Positions 1 to 11,565 of a stretch of DNA of 64,000 bases are shown piece after piece. A model generated the notes under the pieces. That model made no database searches. It was not told where the DNA came from and saw nothing but the letters and a program-made list of their open reading frames with translations. Numbering within the stretch: the stretch's first letter is position 1; each line of letters starts with the position of its first letter. This stretch comes from Ancylostoma caninum. Taxonomy: Eukaryota; Nematoda; Chromadorea; Rhabditida; Ancylostomatidae. The stretch covers positions 744,001-808,000 of the forward strand of contig JBAJFG010000301.1 in assembly GCA_037903475.1 (NCBI GenBank). The letters run 5' to 3'. The position numbers and the translations under genes are program-made.

Positions 1-254
1 TTGACAGGAGGATTTCTTGACCACAAATCACTATCCATAAGCAAAGAATTGACGAATAAGATGCGGCTTGGCTCTATCAAGAACATGACGAGGCGATTTG
101 GACCAGTTTGACAACCGCTGGCGGCGCACGTCAAATCTCATCCCGCTCCTAGCCACCGCCGTCACTTTCTCCGCTTATAGTTAGCAGAACTTGTTTTTGG
201 ATAAGCACAACTTTCTATTTTGAACTACGTGATAGTCATTTAAGGTTATTGCTA
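1..254. other. No feature seen left of mariner 1
   Basis: I see no exon, RNA gene or repeat edge in this stretch. It ends at the TA dinucleotide (253-254) that flanks the first mariner element. Confidence 0.5.
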
Positions 255-1530
255 TTAGGTTGGTGCAAAAATAATGCGCGTTTTTCATTGCTTCATCTTC
301 GGTGCAGAAAACGTCCGGTGTTTCTTATTATCTGTATGAGAAGTTGCATATGGTTTTGTAGCAAATTTCATGTCCTTTTCAAATATCTTATGCATTTTGA
401 GCGAAGTTCATGTTTTTTGTGAATTTTTAGTTGTGGAACGAAAGGCGACAAAACAAGTTTTTTGCCAAACTTTTTTCAGCGAGCTGATACTCGACGGCAT
501 CGCAGCAGGAATCGCTCAGAACACCACCATAGTTTTGACGAAGGGAGTGTGAGCGAATGCATTCCGCCGAGCTGCTCCCGGATTTTTCGGCTTGGTGTGC
601 CTTGCTTCGAAAGTAAGGAATTTCGCATAGGTCTTCTTGGGGTTTGCTAACCCCAACTGATGACAATTATCAAGCAGCACCCATCCAAAACAACATATTT
701 GGTTTCGCGGAACATTGCCGGTGATTGCTGTCAAACTATCTATCCCTTCAGTAAAAACGGGAGAATGAAAAAGCTCGACGAGTTGATGTCACGCATACTG
801 AATAAGTACCACATTGATCCTCGTTGAGAGGTGTGCTTCGCACCTTTGTAGTGAAAAAATTGCGACCAAACAGTCGGTCGCTTAGTGATTATATATAAAG
901 TATAGACTCTCTTCGACAAAATGAGGTGCCTTGCTCAACAGTTGGATGAGGAACATGCACCGAAATACTCCCAGAAACCGAAGCAACACCAAAATAAGGT
1001 CACGGCGACTTTGTGGTGAACTGCTGCCAAAATTGCTCACTGCAGCTCATTCATTCTTCCTAATCTGGTAAGTGGTTTCAAGACGTAAATGAAATAAATT
1101 AGAAACTTCGCGGTGTGACCCCAGCGTTGCTCAATAAAATGGATTCTTCACTCCTATACGGTATCGTCCAGGCACACCCTGCACGACAGATACTTCACAG
1201 GTTGGAGGAACTGAGCTAGGAAGCTCGGACTCCTATATCATAATCAGCAAACCTCTCCCTCACCGACTACCACTTCCCCGAGAACCTGGACGACTTCTTC
1301 CGGGAGAATTTTCTCGAAGACTGAAGTGATACCAAAACTGCTCTCCGGAAGTTTGTCGATTCTAGAAGGTCCTGTCAGAAATGCGTGGTAGTCGGAAAAT
1401 ATCTATCTTATTGCTAAAGATTTGCGGATTACAATAGTTTTAAGCCTATTGAAAAAGATCAATTTTGAAAGGAGTTATGAGGTTCGGAATCAAAGGCATG
1501 AAAACGCGCATTATTTTTGCACCAACCTAA
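255..1530 (+). mobile_element. mariner element 1 (Hsmar1/bandit-like), decayed
   Basis: A 1276-bp element bounded by inverted terminal repeats that start TTAGGTTGGTGCAAAA and end with the reverse complement, flanked on both sides by a TA duplication (253-254 and 1531-1532). The end sequence matches the Hsmar1-type mariner terminus, and the hookworm element bandit belongs to that group. Transposase remnants read on the plus strand: a SLTDYHFPENLDDFF segment near 1245-1300 matches the C-terminal PTDYHFFKHLDNFL-type motif of mariner transposases. Frameshifts and stops break the frame throughout, so it is not an active gene. Confidence 0.9.
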
Positions 1531-1532
1531 TA

Positions 1533-2729
1533 ATAACTGGTGGCCATCGTAGAAAGTTATGGAAAAATATCTGTTACAAAGCAGATTCATGAAGATTGCC
1601 AAGAAAGGCGGATTAGTAGAATCAGATAAAAAAAACAGTGGATTTTGTATGAGGTGACCTGTAGGCGCTATAACGCGGTTGGAGAGCATACATTCCAGAG
1701 TTTATTTCAATTAATCCCGAGACATAGGAATCTTCCCCGACACCACTGTCTTGGGTTGGGTTTCGCTTGGGAAGCCTGCAGTGCGCTGATTGTAGCATTA
1801 CGCAAAACACTTTTTGAGGATCTGCTCAGGAACACATTCGTATACTTACCTCTGGTTTGAAATTACTTCCTTACGTAGCGAATGGTGAACTGAAAGCTTA
1901 GGTTGGCTTATATCTTGTCGTAGATGCAGCAAGAGTATCTATTTTCCCCTTATAAATAAGGAATGTTCAGCGCATAATTTTATCGTAACTAAAAGGGAGA
2001 CTTCGAATCTATCTTCTGTGTACATTGCTCATTGTCCATCACAAATAAAAGTTTTCCCTTCAGAGAAGAAAGATGAAAGCCCACCTCAGCAGAAAAGAAA
2101 TTCCCACTTCAGCAGAAAACAAATTATCCCTTGGACGAGAATTTCTGGACAGTACAATTTTAGCAATTCTGGATAAAGTCTATCATAGAGTAATATCGTT
2201 AGAAACTACGCATTAGTCCAATTACAAATGTACGTATTTGGATTTGGAAATTAATATTATAACAATATTGTAATAACAGAAATGCATAATAAGACTCATT
2301 CTTTCCGCCTTGCTATTAAACGATTTCCATAGTTTTCCACTAATATTTCAATTGGTATTAAAAAAGCTACCGTTTATACTGAAGTATTGCAAATCGCCCG
2401 CACCTGCTCTTTATAAGCAGATTGACACGAACGAAAAGCATTCTGTTAACCATGGACTACAGTGAATTTGTAATTGAAAGTTCATACATCCGTTGCTTGT
2501 TCAAAAATGAATACATTTTACATAAATTCGACATAGATACTTCTAGAGTTCAAGCATTTATAAAAGAAATATGCTGATTACCATACATATGACTAGCTAA
2601 AGATTCCACCTAGTCCATCCCTTCAATACATCCATTAAATCATGGTCACCTACGAATAAACACTTTTGATTCAATGAACCCAGTGCCATGTGATCCGTGC
2701 ACGAAACGAAAATTGAACAGACAATGTAT
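1533..2729. other. AT-rich spacer between mariners
   Basis: No coding exon, RNA gene or recognisable repeat found on either strand. Short open frames here have no splice-compatible partners. Confidence 0.4.
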
Positions 2730-2731
2730 TA

Positions 2732-3969
2732 TTAGGTTGGTGCAAGAATAATGCGCGTTTTTACGTCTTCAATCCCAAACCTCATAACTCATTTCAAAAC
2801 CAATCTTTTCAGAACGGTTTAGGATTACTGTAATCCGCAAATCTTTAGCAATAAGGCAGATGTTTTCATATTCCCATACATTTCGAATAAGGCCTTTTGG
2901 CGCCGACGAACTCCCGGGAGACAATCTTGTATCCCTTTTGTCTTCAAAAAAAAATTCTCCCGGAAGAAGTCGTCCAATTTATATGGGAAGCGGTAGTCTT
3001 CAAGCGAGAGGTTTGCTGATTAAGATTTATTAAGCAGAGCTTCATAGCCTAATTGCCCCGGCCTGTAGGGGCTCTGTTGCGAGATATGGATGGACGGTGC
3101 TGTGTAGTAGTGTAGAATTTGTCGAAATTTTATCGAGCAACGGTGGTCTTACACAGTGGGATTCTTATTTATTTCATTTACATCGTAGAAGTACTTCTCA
3201 GGTGAGAAAGACCAAAGGGCTGTAGTGAGCGATTTTTGCAGCAGGACACCACTAAGTCGCCGTGACCTTAGTTCGGTGTTGTTTTGGTTTCTGACAGTGC
3301 TTCGGTACTTCTTCCTCTAGCAACTATTGAGCAGTGCACTTTGTTTTGTCGTAGAATGTCCATACTTCACAAATATCACTAAGCGGCAAAGTGTTTGTCT
3401 CATCTCTTCCACTACAAAGGCGCGAAAGACACCTTTTAACGAGGATCAATCTGGAACTCATTCATTATGAGCGACATCTACTCGTCGAGCTTTTTCATTC
3501 TCCCACTCTTACTGAAGGAAAGGATATTCTAATGGCAATTACGGGCGAAGTTTTCCGAAACAAATCGAATATGTTGTTTTGAACGGCTGTTCTTCGATGA
3601 TTGCTATCACTCGGGGGTCGCAAACCTTAGGAAGACCTATGCGACATTCCTTATTTTCGAAGCCAGACACACCACGCCGAAAAATATGGAGGCAGTTTCT
3701 CATGCTTCCTTAGCCAAAACTATGGTGGTAGCTTTAGCTCGCTGAAGTAAGTGCAACAAAAAAAATCTTGTTTCGGCGCCTCTCGTTCCAAAACTAAGAA
3801 TTCACCGAAGGCGTGAATTTCGTTCAAAATGCATGAGTTAATTGAAAAGGTCATAAAATTTGCTATAAAATTATATACAAGTTCTTATAGAGATGATAAG
3901 AAAATCCGCAAGTTTTTTGCACCGAAGATGAAGCAACGAAAAACGCGCATTATTTTTGCCCCAACCTAA
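2732..3969 (-). mobile_element. mariner element 2 (same family), inverted, decayed
   Basis: A 1238-bp copy of the same mariner family in the opposite orientation, with TTAGGTTGGTGCAA ends and TA duplications at 2730-2731 and 3970-3971. The minus strand carries the same C-terminal transposase region (near 2945-3010) seen in element 1. Many stops and indels make it a fossil. It sits directly against the Helitron-like repeat that follows. Confidence 0.88.
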
Positions 3970-3999
3970 TATAAAATTTCCATGTAACTTCAGAATTTG

Positions 4000-4710
4000 T
4001 TGATTTTTCGCTATTTTTGTTCAAAGGGTCGCCGGGACATGTCTGCTGGGGTTTTCAACATGCTGAACATGAATATGACAACCATTTGGAGCGAAAATAT
4101 TGATTTATCGATTTTATTGTTTTTTTCAGTGATTTTTGTGCAGGCGTCGTTGGGAATATGTCCACCAGGTTTCTGCAATACGCCAGCACGATTATCACAA
4201 CCTTTTGAGCGAAAATATTAATTTATTGATTTAATTGATTTTCCATAATTTTCGTCCAGGGGTCGGTGAGGACGTCTACTGGAGTTCTTCAGCACGCTGA
4301 ACACGAATATGACAAGCATTTCGCTCGTAAGTGCCCGGTTATTGATCATAGATCGTATTGGTTTTTTGCACCTTTTGACCGGGAAAGACGTACCTACTGC
4401 AACTCTTGGATACGTCGAGCGCGGACATTACAATGAAACTGAAAATATCGATCCACTGCCTTTCGCTTTTGCACAAGGACGGGTAGGAACACTCTTGCTG
4501 GGGTTCTCGAACACCTTGAACGCAAATATAGTAGGTAATTTCCATGAAATTATTCCCAAATAAACTTATAATAACTTTCGTGAATGGTATGGTGAAGAAG
4601 GATCTGTTACTTAAGTTTGTTAAAACACGGACCACAAAATTATTACCCTCATCAGTGTGAACAAGACGGGGGTAGTAAAACACCCGAGCGAAGCCGGGCA
4701 TGCCGTCTAG
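4000..4710 (+). mobile_element. Helitron fragment with internal 105-120 bp tandem units
   Basis: The right end has Helitron 3' hallmarks: a hairpin CCCGAGCGAAGCCGGG (4683-4698), then a terminal CTAG (4707-4710) followed by T. Inside are about five diverged tandem units of 105-120 bp (starting near 4003, 4119, 4237, 4362, 4461), each with a 'GAAAATATTGATT...ATTG' core and a 'GCTGAACACGAATATGACAA'-like core. The 5' TC end is missing, probably lost at the mariner 2 boundary. No Rep/helicase coding is seen, so it is non-autonomous. Confidence 0.65.
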
Positions 4711-5309
4711 TTGTCCATATTTGAAATGAATTGTGTCTTCTACTCCACTATTGTTTGGAATCTGATCTCATGGTGTTAGGTTTGTGCACTCGATTGCACG
4801 ATCGACCGATGACGGCAGCGCATTGGCACCGCCGTGCCCGCCTGGCTACAGTAGATTGGGCAGTGCCAGGCCTGCCCGCATAGAGTGGCTTCTGGTAAGT
4901 GTTCGATAATCGCTGAAAACCGCCTGCGTAGCGGGCACGAGTATCACTGGGTCGCGACAAGACACGAGAGAGGGCATCCAGATTTCGCAGACTTCTCGCA
5001 AGTTTCTCGCTTTCTCACTGCTGGGTATGAGAACTGGGACCCTAAAAACCCTGAAATTAAGCGAAATCTCAGAAAAGGTGCTGCCTCTGAATGGCCTCAC
5101 ATCCTTTGTAAAATTTTTATTGGACATACGTATCCTGAGTGAACACAGAGTTTGCCCGCTCTTCCGACTACAAACCTGCTACATTCCCAGAATCCCTGCA
5201 AAAGCATATTCTGCAACGAGAACACTGACTAGTCGAGTGAGGCCGACTTAAAAAAATTGCGGGGTGTAACTACCCAGAACCACTGATGAACACGGCATTG
5301 CGAAATTCA
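4711..5309. other. Unassigned sequence upstream of the A arm
   Basis: Overlapping open frames on both strands (4748-5250) have no recognisable domain and no matching splice sites. I see no real gene here. Confidence 0.35.
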
Positions 5310-5511
5310 AACCACTAATTAAAAACAGGCATTTTCTCGCTCATTTTCAACGTGACAATGAACAAATTGGGTTCATGTGATACTGATCGAGGGAGCCTCA
5401 ATTTTTTCACCAGATGGATCAAGAGAAATCCGTCAAATTAGGGTCCAATTCTGACGAAACCAACCAGATAGGAATGCACTAACAAATGAAAACATTCTAC
5501 ATCCAAGCGGC

Positions 5512-5518
5512 TATAAAA
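5512..5518 (+). promoter_or_regulatory. TATA box of ASP-related gene A
   Basis: TATAAAA lies 53 bp before the predicted start codon at 5565. The same box at the same spacing is found in copy B, and TATAAAG lies 46 bp before the start of copy C. Confidence 0.6.
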
Positions 5519-5564
5519 TGATTGATGTCCGGGCTTCTCCACTCCATCTCGTCTCCTCACAACT

Positions 5565-6370
5565 ATGTTCTCTGCTGGCCTGCTTTTCTTGGTGAGCAAA
5601 GCGAGCAACTCTCAGATAGCTTCAGGGTCGCAGATATAACATCAGTTTGTGTCTGTGAGGAGCATGTTTTGCAGTTCTTCAACATTGCCACGGCATCTCC
5701 ACGGGAGTGTATCGACGATACAACTTACGACAAAGCTAAGGAGGTCTTAGATCCCTTGGCAAAACAGATGTTAGACAAAATGCCAAGCAAACCGGTTTGT
5801 TTTGAGACAGATTCCACTCGTGGTATTCGTTTGGATAAAAATCTACACGAATTGACAAGCTATTTTCAGTCGTACGACTGCGAGATGGAGCGTGCAGTTC
5901 TTATAAAGATGACTATCGACGATGAAATAATGGAGCAGACGTACCCAGGCGTGCAGTATAAGCACTTCCTGGAATTCGAAACGTAAGGATTTGTAACATA
6001 AGTGAAAGTACATCTCAAATAGATTGTTATTCATTGATCATTTATTCATCGATCACTGATGGATGCTAAACCTGCTTATTTCTTCAGGACTAAATCAGGG
6101 AGAACAGACAAAACCGAGCCCAGCGTCTTAGTCCAAGAAGCTCTCAAACAATGGTCGGGCGATTTGGAAAAGGTAGGAACTCTAGCAAAAATATGAGGTT
6201 TTTTCTGCATAGTCGTTCGTTAATTTTCGAAGCGATTAGCACTAACAAAACCACAGCTCTTACCTGAAATCTTCCAATTACAGAGGCAAGCCAGCAAGTT
6301 CGGCTGCAATATCGACAGAGATGAGAACCCAAATACGACCACTTTCAAAATAGGCTGTATCTTCAACTAA
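5565..6370 (+). CDS. ASP-related (CAP-derived) secreted protein, copy A
   Basis: Four exons: 5565-5591, 5675-5982, 6088-6172, 6284-6370, all phases compatible, giving about 168 residues. Exon 1 encodes MFSAGLLFL; together with the start of exon 2 (FFNIATAS) it forms a signal peptide split by an 83-nt intron, so the product should be secreted. The mature part has five cysteines. Segments resembling CAP/SCP proteins are YDCEMER (CAP 'YDC..E' helix), EALKQWSGDL (CAP 'SWW.EL' region) and the C-terminal FGCN...KIGCIFN stop (CAP 'GCA...VVCNY' end). The family resembles the hookworm ASP-related group, from memory. An upstream ATG at 5525 would give a frame without a signal peptide and is less likely. 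A TTTTCAG just before YDC marks an intron acceptor in copies C and D but is read through here. Confidence 0.7.
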
Positions 6371-7838
6371 ACTTCTGCAAGTTTTTTTGAGATAAATGGA
6401 TTGCGTAATTCAACGCTAGTATTGCACACTAAACATAGGTCAATCGCTAAAAAGGTGAGCGAATGAGAAACAACGTGAGGCAGCTTCCGCTGAATGTATA
6501 GAGCAGCGATCAACACAACTTCAAGAGGTTCCACATTTCAACTGTTAGCAAGAAGTGTGTTCCAACACAATGACACCGATTTCACTGGTCCGGACCTAGT
6601 CGCACGTGGGGCACCATTTGCGTCTTGGCGCTCTGATTGCCTGCGCATCCGTTTTGTTGATATGTCCTCGCCCTCGTTCGATCCTGTGGTTGGGAGCGTG
6701 CTAGCGGGTGGAGTCTAGTGGATTCTCGCATAGGTGCCTTCCCTATGATAATATTCACAGAACGTACATCTTGTTAGTTACTTGAAATAATTATGTTCGT
6801 TTGCTCTACATTACTTGGCGTGCGAACTAATCAGCGTAAACGAAGACTACCACACGAGTGAAATTGATGAAGCATTATCAAGTTAGGAAGATATAATTAG
6901 AAGAAGTCAGGGCGAAGGTTTGCTGAGGGAGGAAACTGTTAGTTTGGCTCTTCTTGCAATGAAGAACATGGTCATTATCAAATACAGCATTTCACTGGGT
7001 AGTTAGTTTTTTTTTTGAACAGTGATTTTAATTGCGGCCATTTATGCATAAGTGATAGTCCTCCAGTTTAGCAATACATATACTTGAGCACCTTCAATGA
7101 CAATACAGTTGTTACCAACCGCCCATTCGTCGCAAGATGGACGTGCTCGGACGTTGCGCTACTTGATAGGCCCGAATGTCGTGGGTAAAACCTGGGATCC
7201 CCGGCACTTTGAGGATCAGGGACAACAGGAACTCAAAGTCAGCATCGCGAAGAAAAACGAACGTGCAGGGCTTGTGCGATACTAGAGTTTAAAATTTATT
7301 TTCTCCTACAGCCTCGCAAGAAGGTTCGTTCATTTCGCAAGCATTCCTATTACACTGGCGCTATAGGCTACGTGGAGTGTAGCACCCCGCGTCGCAGCCG
7401 TTGGCGACAGTGGCGACAGTGACACTGGTGATCCAGAAAGAAAAGGGCTGATATTTTCTGTCTGCTTCTGTTTGTTCCAAAGAATACAGAATAGAAAATC
7501 CGCCGATCATCTCTAGGAAGAAAATCTTTAAAACCATGGAATTTTCCGAAAAACGATGCATATTACGATTTCCAATATTTTTCCTTCACACTGAGTTTGT
7601 GCTCACTTTACAAAAGATTAAAGCACCCTTTCTTAGCATAATACAGCAGCATCTTCTTCGAATATTAGTTATTCCCATTTTTCTCTTATTGTATACCTTG
7701 GATTTACGAAATATTCGGTCCATATAGCTCTCGAATATTCGAAAAAAAAAACTTTTGTATACCGCACGTAGTGTGTGTGTGTGTGATGCATAATATTCAG
7801 ATGATGTGCTTGATGGAGTCTCAGCTCTCTAGTTAACT
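6371..7838. other. Rest of arm A, non-coding
   Basis: Downstream flank of gene A. It includes the empty target site of the piggyBac-type element near 6990-7030, a T-run at 7003-7014 and a short TG repeat at 7770-7785. I see no additional exon that I can support. Confidence 0.4.
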
Positions 7839-9190
7839 CATTTATATCTCATCAAGGATTTTCCCTATATTATGTATATTATCATGTATATCCTCAATAA
7901 ATATGACTTCAAGTTGTTGTTCACTTCTTGAGGCATAGCTGCATCTCCTTAGGAAACTGTTTTTACTTGCAGTATGTGCCATTCGTTTTCGTCCTGGGGT
8001 CAGATGACTCAGTTGCGATTCCGCATCTATGAGCGCTGTAAAATATGTAGAAGTCCCAGCTTCCTTGTAGTAATCCCTCACACGAATCCACTTAAAGTTG
8101 ATTTCACTTACCTTTAATTGCTTATTACATAATAGAATCGTGCATACTTTATTTAGTTCTCTGTATATCAGAGATAAATAAAGTTTAATCACCAAAGTTT
8201 GAAGTGTGGTCTGCCCGAGTGGCGCAGGCTGTCGAAAGACTCGGTGGCAAGGGGCAACGAAGTGTACAACTAGTCCACAATTTGGCTTATGCTGAACATT
8301 GTTCGTGAACGAGAGCAAGGCATTTCGGCAGACGACCAATGGAACATCCTCATTTTCAATCAACAGAGTAATCTGTTCTAGTTCGGAGCTGTGAACTAGA
8401 GGGTTAAACCTGAAAACGGTGTCTTCGTGTTGAAAAGTTAACGAATCTTCGTCGGCTAGCTTAATACCTGCATTTTAATTTAATGATCAATGTATGTCAT
8501 GTATGGCACCTTCATTTCGTTCGACGTAATTCTCGACAATTTCCTCAACAATGCACCTGTCAGTGCTTTGGTGGACAATTGGCAGTGCACACTCACATCG
8601 GTACTAGAATATACTTCAACATCCTCAAATCCTACACAGGAGAGTCTTCGCATATAACAGATATAACAGAAGTGTCCGCCTTATAGGGATTTTCCACTAC
8701 AGGCGTAAACGGTCGAACATGTCCCTTCTTCAGGGCTGTCCACAAGCCTAGAAAATCGCCTCTGTTTGAAAAACATCCCACATCGAAACTAGTCATTAAG
8801 GTGCGATTCAAGGAAGGATGGAAGGTTCTTGGTATGGCTGTCACACTGCTTCATAGGTATACCAAGAAGCTACCTTCAGGTAGCGGAAGGTCAAGTAAAA
8901 CATGATGAGGGATTTGGAGAACAATGACCGTCAAAACGCAGCTTTCTCTGGGAAGGAACAGAGTGTTGGATGCATTCATTCATAATCCGTTCCAAACTGA
9001 TCGACTGTTTCCAGTTGCATTGCACTAATCCACTAGTGCAAAAGTTGTCCTATGCGGAAGTGAACTGAAGAAGCTTTGGTTCCAGTTCATTGAAAAACAG
9101 TTGCGCTTTCACTGGGACAAATATCTGTTTTCATAGGTATTTGCGACAAACTAGAGCTACCCTTTCGGCAACCCTCATCCCAATTTGCCA
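7835..9190. repeat. Direct repeat R1 (partner at 30870-31670)
   Basis: The blocks 7810-8090 and 8690-9190 align in the same orientation with 30880-31110 and 31130-31670. R1 has about 600 bp (8090-8690) that R2 lacks. Shared landmarks include CTAGAAAATCGCCTCTGTTT and the 'GATTCAAGGAAGGATGGAAGG' region. Confidence 0.7.
8193..8409 (-). CDS. Candidate internal exon of an unidentified gene
   Basis: On the minus strand an open stretch of 72 codons is bounded by a good acceptor (TTTTCAG before 8409) and a donor (TTG|GTGATT after 8193), entering with one spare base and leaving in phase 0. It reads LEQITLLIENEDVP, VVCRNALLSF and CGLVVHFVAPCHRVF. I recognise no family. It lies wholly in the part of R1 that is absent from R2. 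Neighbouring minus-strand frames (7842-8090) stay open but no phase-compatible junction was found, so this could be chance. Confidence 0.25.
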
Positions 9191-10681
9191 TATCGAACAA
9201 CCACCCAGCTTCACCATTTAAAGACATAATGCGATTCCGACGTCCATCAAAGTTATGATTATGATAAGCAAAAACTTTTCCAGGCACTAGCACATCGGAT
9301 GATACGCGCTGGAATATATCGATCCGCTGGATCTCCGTATTCACTGTAAAATTGCGATAGCTGTATGACTTCGGTGTTTTATTACATAGCTATAGGTGTA
9401 TGTATTAGGCTATGCGAAATTAATTACCGAAGTGGACACACCAATTCAAAGTGTTTTAAAATGTCGGCTCAAACACAATTTTTTTCATTGCTTCAGCAAC
9501 CGTTCAAGTCAGTGGATCCTCCCTGACAATTCTACGAGGATTGCATGCCTCCACTACTAAAACCGAGATCACAAGGATCCGCAAACTTTTGGAAGGCGAT
9601 TTCAGCATGCTCCAGATCAGCAATCTGCCGCTGTCGCAAGATTGCATCTGGAGCTCGGAAAAAAAAGGCGTACAGTGGAGTAATGGTCTGAGGAATGGGG
9701 TCAATGAGTGAGAGCCTTGATGCCTTACTACATCAGTTTTGTCGTGTGAATTTTGGAGAGTGAGACTTAACGTTACTTTGGAAAAGGGGAAAATCAGTTT
9801 TTGTTCGCCACTGCCGACCACATCTATCGCAAATTTGCTGGTATCAACTCGAAATTACGATACCAGGACTCTGATGTTAGTGCTTGACTAGGTTGGAGAA
9901 GACTGCAGTGGATCACACTTTTACAGCATCACCACTCCTGACATAAGCTCCCTAGTGCGAAGACTTGATTTAGAAAAAGTTGGAGATGGGAGGAAGTGTC
10001 TACCGAAACGAATTCACGTTTCTTTTTATCGTACAGGAACCGAGCTCCATTGGTAGCTGTTACGCGGTGTAGAAATGGGTAGTTTTTTAAAAATTAAGTA
10101 AGAAAAGATGACATAGCGGGTGAGACGCTGGTCATCTGTCAGATCAGGGTGTGTTCACTTCCACACCTTTCTTGTCATGTCGATTGAAGTCAAATTTTTT
10201 CAAACTGTAGCATAGTGAGCCCCTATCTCTGCCCTCAAAGCCCAAATGGTTGGATCCGGATTAGGTTTCGCGACTCTTCTCAACGCTTGATCGTAAGAGA
10301 ACAACCTGTGGTCACGACCCAGGTTGCTTTGGGGATCAAAATCGACGGAAGAAAATTTTGCGACCAAATAGCTCACTGCCCGTTCAAAAGGCGATTCGAA
10401 GCCAAAACAAATGCATGAATACCGCTAGCATCCGACAAAGAGTGGTCGAGTTTGAAGTCATGAACCCGAAAATCACGTTGGCTCATGATTTGTTCACGAC
10501 TTCACAAAAAGAAAGAAAGAGCTAGCCAAAACATTCAAGAAGTATTCGAAAGAGAAGGAAAAGCCCTACCAGAAGGTCACATAAATCGGGCTGCAGTTTC
10601 TCAAAATGGGCACAAAAGAAAAGTCCAAATGAGCATACCGCCCGACGGCAATTAATTTCTCAACAATCTGATATTATGGTA
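9191..10681. other. Unassigned region
   Basis: A minus-strand open frame at 9087-9344 (AYHNHNFDGRRNRI, GEAGWLFDMANW) is protein-like but has no supported splice partners. The plus-strand frame 10215-10418 and its decayed continuation to 10660 look like an old transposon. Nothing is firmly annotated. Confidence 0.3.
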
Positions 10682-11565
10682 CTACCAGACGGTATACCGG
10701 GCTTCGCTCGGGTGTTTTACTACCCCGGCAATTTCACACCAATGAGGACATTTGCTAGTGCCGACAAATTCATTGCGGATGCCTATAGTTTTGGTGGTAA
10801 ACATATTAGCAGGCTCATGTAACCGTAAGCGAAAAGTTAGTACTGTTGTTTCAGTGTCAATTTCATGGAAAGCAGTTGCCATATTCGTACTTAGGGTTTA
10901 GCGTTCTCGATTGATCCAGTGAACACATTCTTACCCCGTCCCTTTCCAAAAGCGGAGAGAGAGCAAAAGAAGTTACTGAGTCGATATATCTGTGGAGAGT
11001 AGTTGTCATATTCGTGTACAGCGCAATGGAAAATCCTAGTAGACACGTCTTCACCGGCCCGTGGACTAAAATGGCGAAAAAGCATACAATTCGAAATTCT
11101 GCGCAAAATGTTTATCATATTCGTGTCCAACGCATTGACAAACCCCATTAGACATGTATTCGCAGCCCCTGAGCGAAAGTAGCTAAAAGCCAATAAAATC
11201 GATAAATCGGCCGATAGTGCCTGGCACGAAGTAGCCTAAAACCTCCGCCGGCCCACGAGGAATAAGCTTGCAAAGTTTGGTCTCGATCGATTCACCCTCC
11301 GCGATTTCTATAAGGAACATACATACATACATACACACACATACAGGAAGCTCCAAATGTCCGCAGTCAAGAGGGCGTGGCCACGGCGTGGCTCCTTGAT
11401 CGGACACAGGCACTCTCTATGCTGCCTCTGGCTTCTCTGACTCTGCAGCCAACTAGTGGCAGCATGCCGAGCGCCTGTGTCTCTGTCTAAAGCCGCGTCG
11501 TGGCCACGTCCCTCTTGATTGCGGACATTTGGAGCTTCCTGTACATTCTACTTTATATATACAGA
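10682..11565 (-). mobile_element. Helitron (non-autonomous), split by a MITE
   Basis: Minus orientation. The 3' end on the left carries the GGGCTTCGCTCGG hairpin complement (CCGAGCGAAGCCCGG) close to the slightly altered terminal CTAG-like sequence. The 5' end on the right reads TCTGTATATATAAAG (11551-11565, minus strand). Interior units resemble those of the 4.0 and 37.1 kb copies ('AAATCGATAAATC', 'TTGTCATATTCGTGT'). An ATAC microsatellite at 11321-11345 precedes the MITE. Confidence 0.7.
11344..11541. mobile_element. MITE with about 45-bp inverted repeats, TA target site
   Basis: Ends CAGGAAGCTCCAAATGTCCG and its complement; the arms pair for roughly 45 bp with few mismatches. A TA is present on both sides (11342-11343, 11542-11543). 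It interrupts the Helitron between its microsatellite and its 5' TC end, so it inserted later. A diverged relative lies at 60709-60864. Confidence 0.85.

Larger units (their letters stand above)
5310..7838. repeat. Arm A of a large inverted duplication
   Basis: This segment reappears inverted at about 15452-18640. Matching landmarks are ASP-related gene copies A and B with their flanks, the segment around 7087-7290 against 16055-16290, and the edge near 7790-7835 against 15452-15500. Arm A lacks the 619-bp piggyBac-type insertion and a roughly 100-bp segment (near 15850-15945) that are present in arm B. Confidence 0.9.

Noticed and set aside
8205..8260. tRNA-Leu/Ser-like GCCCGAGTGGCGCAGGCTG
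   Set aside because: No B box or pairing acceptor stem; it lies in the complement of a candidate coding exon.
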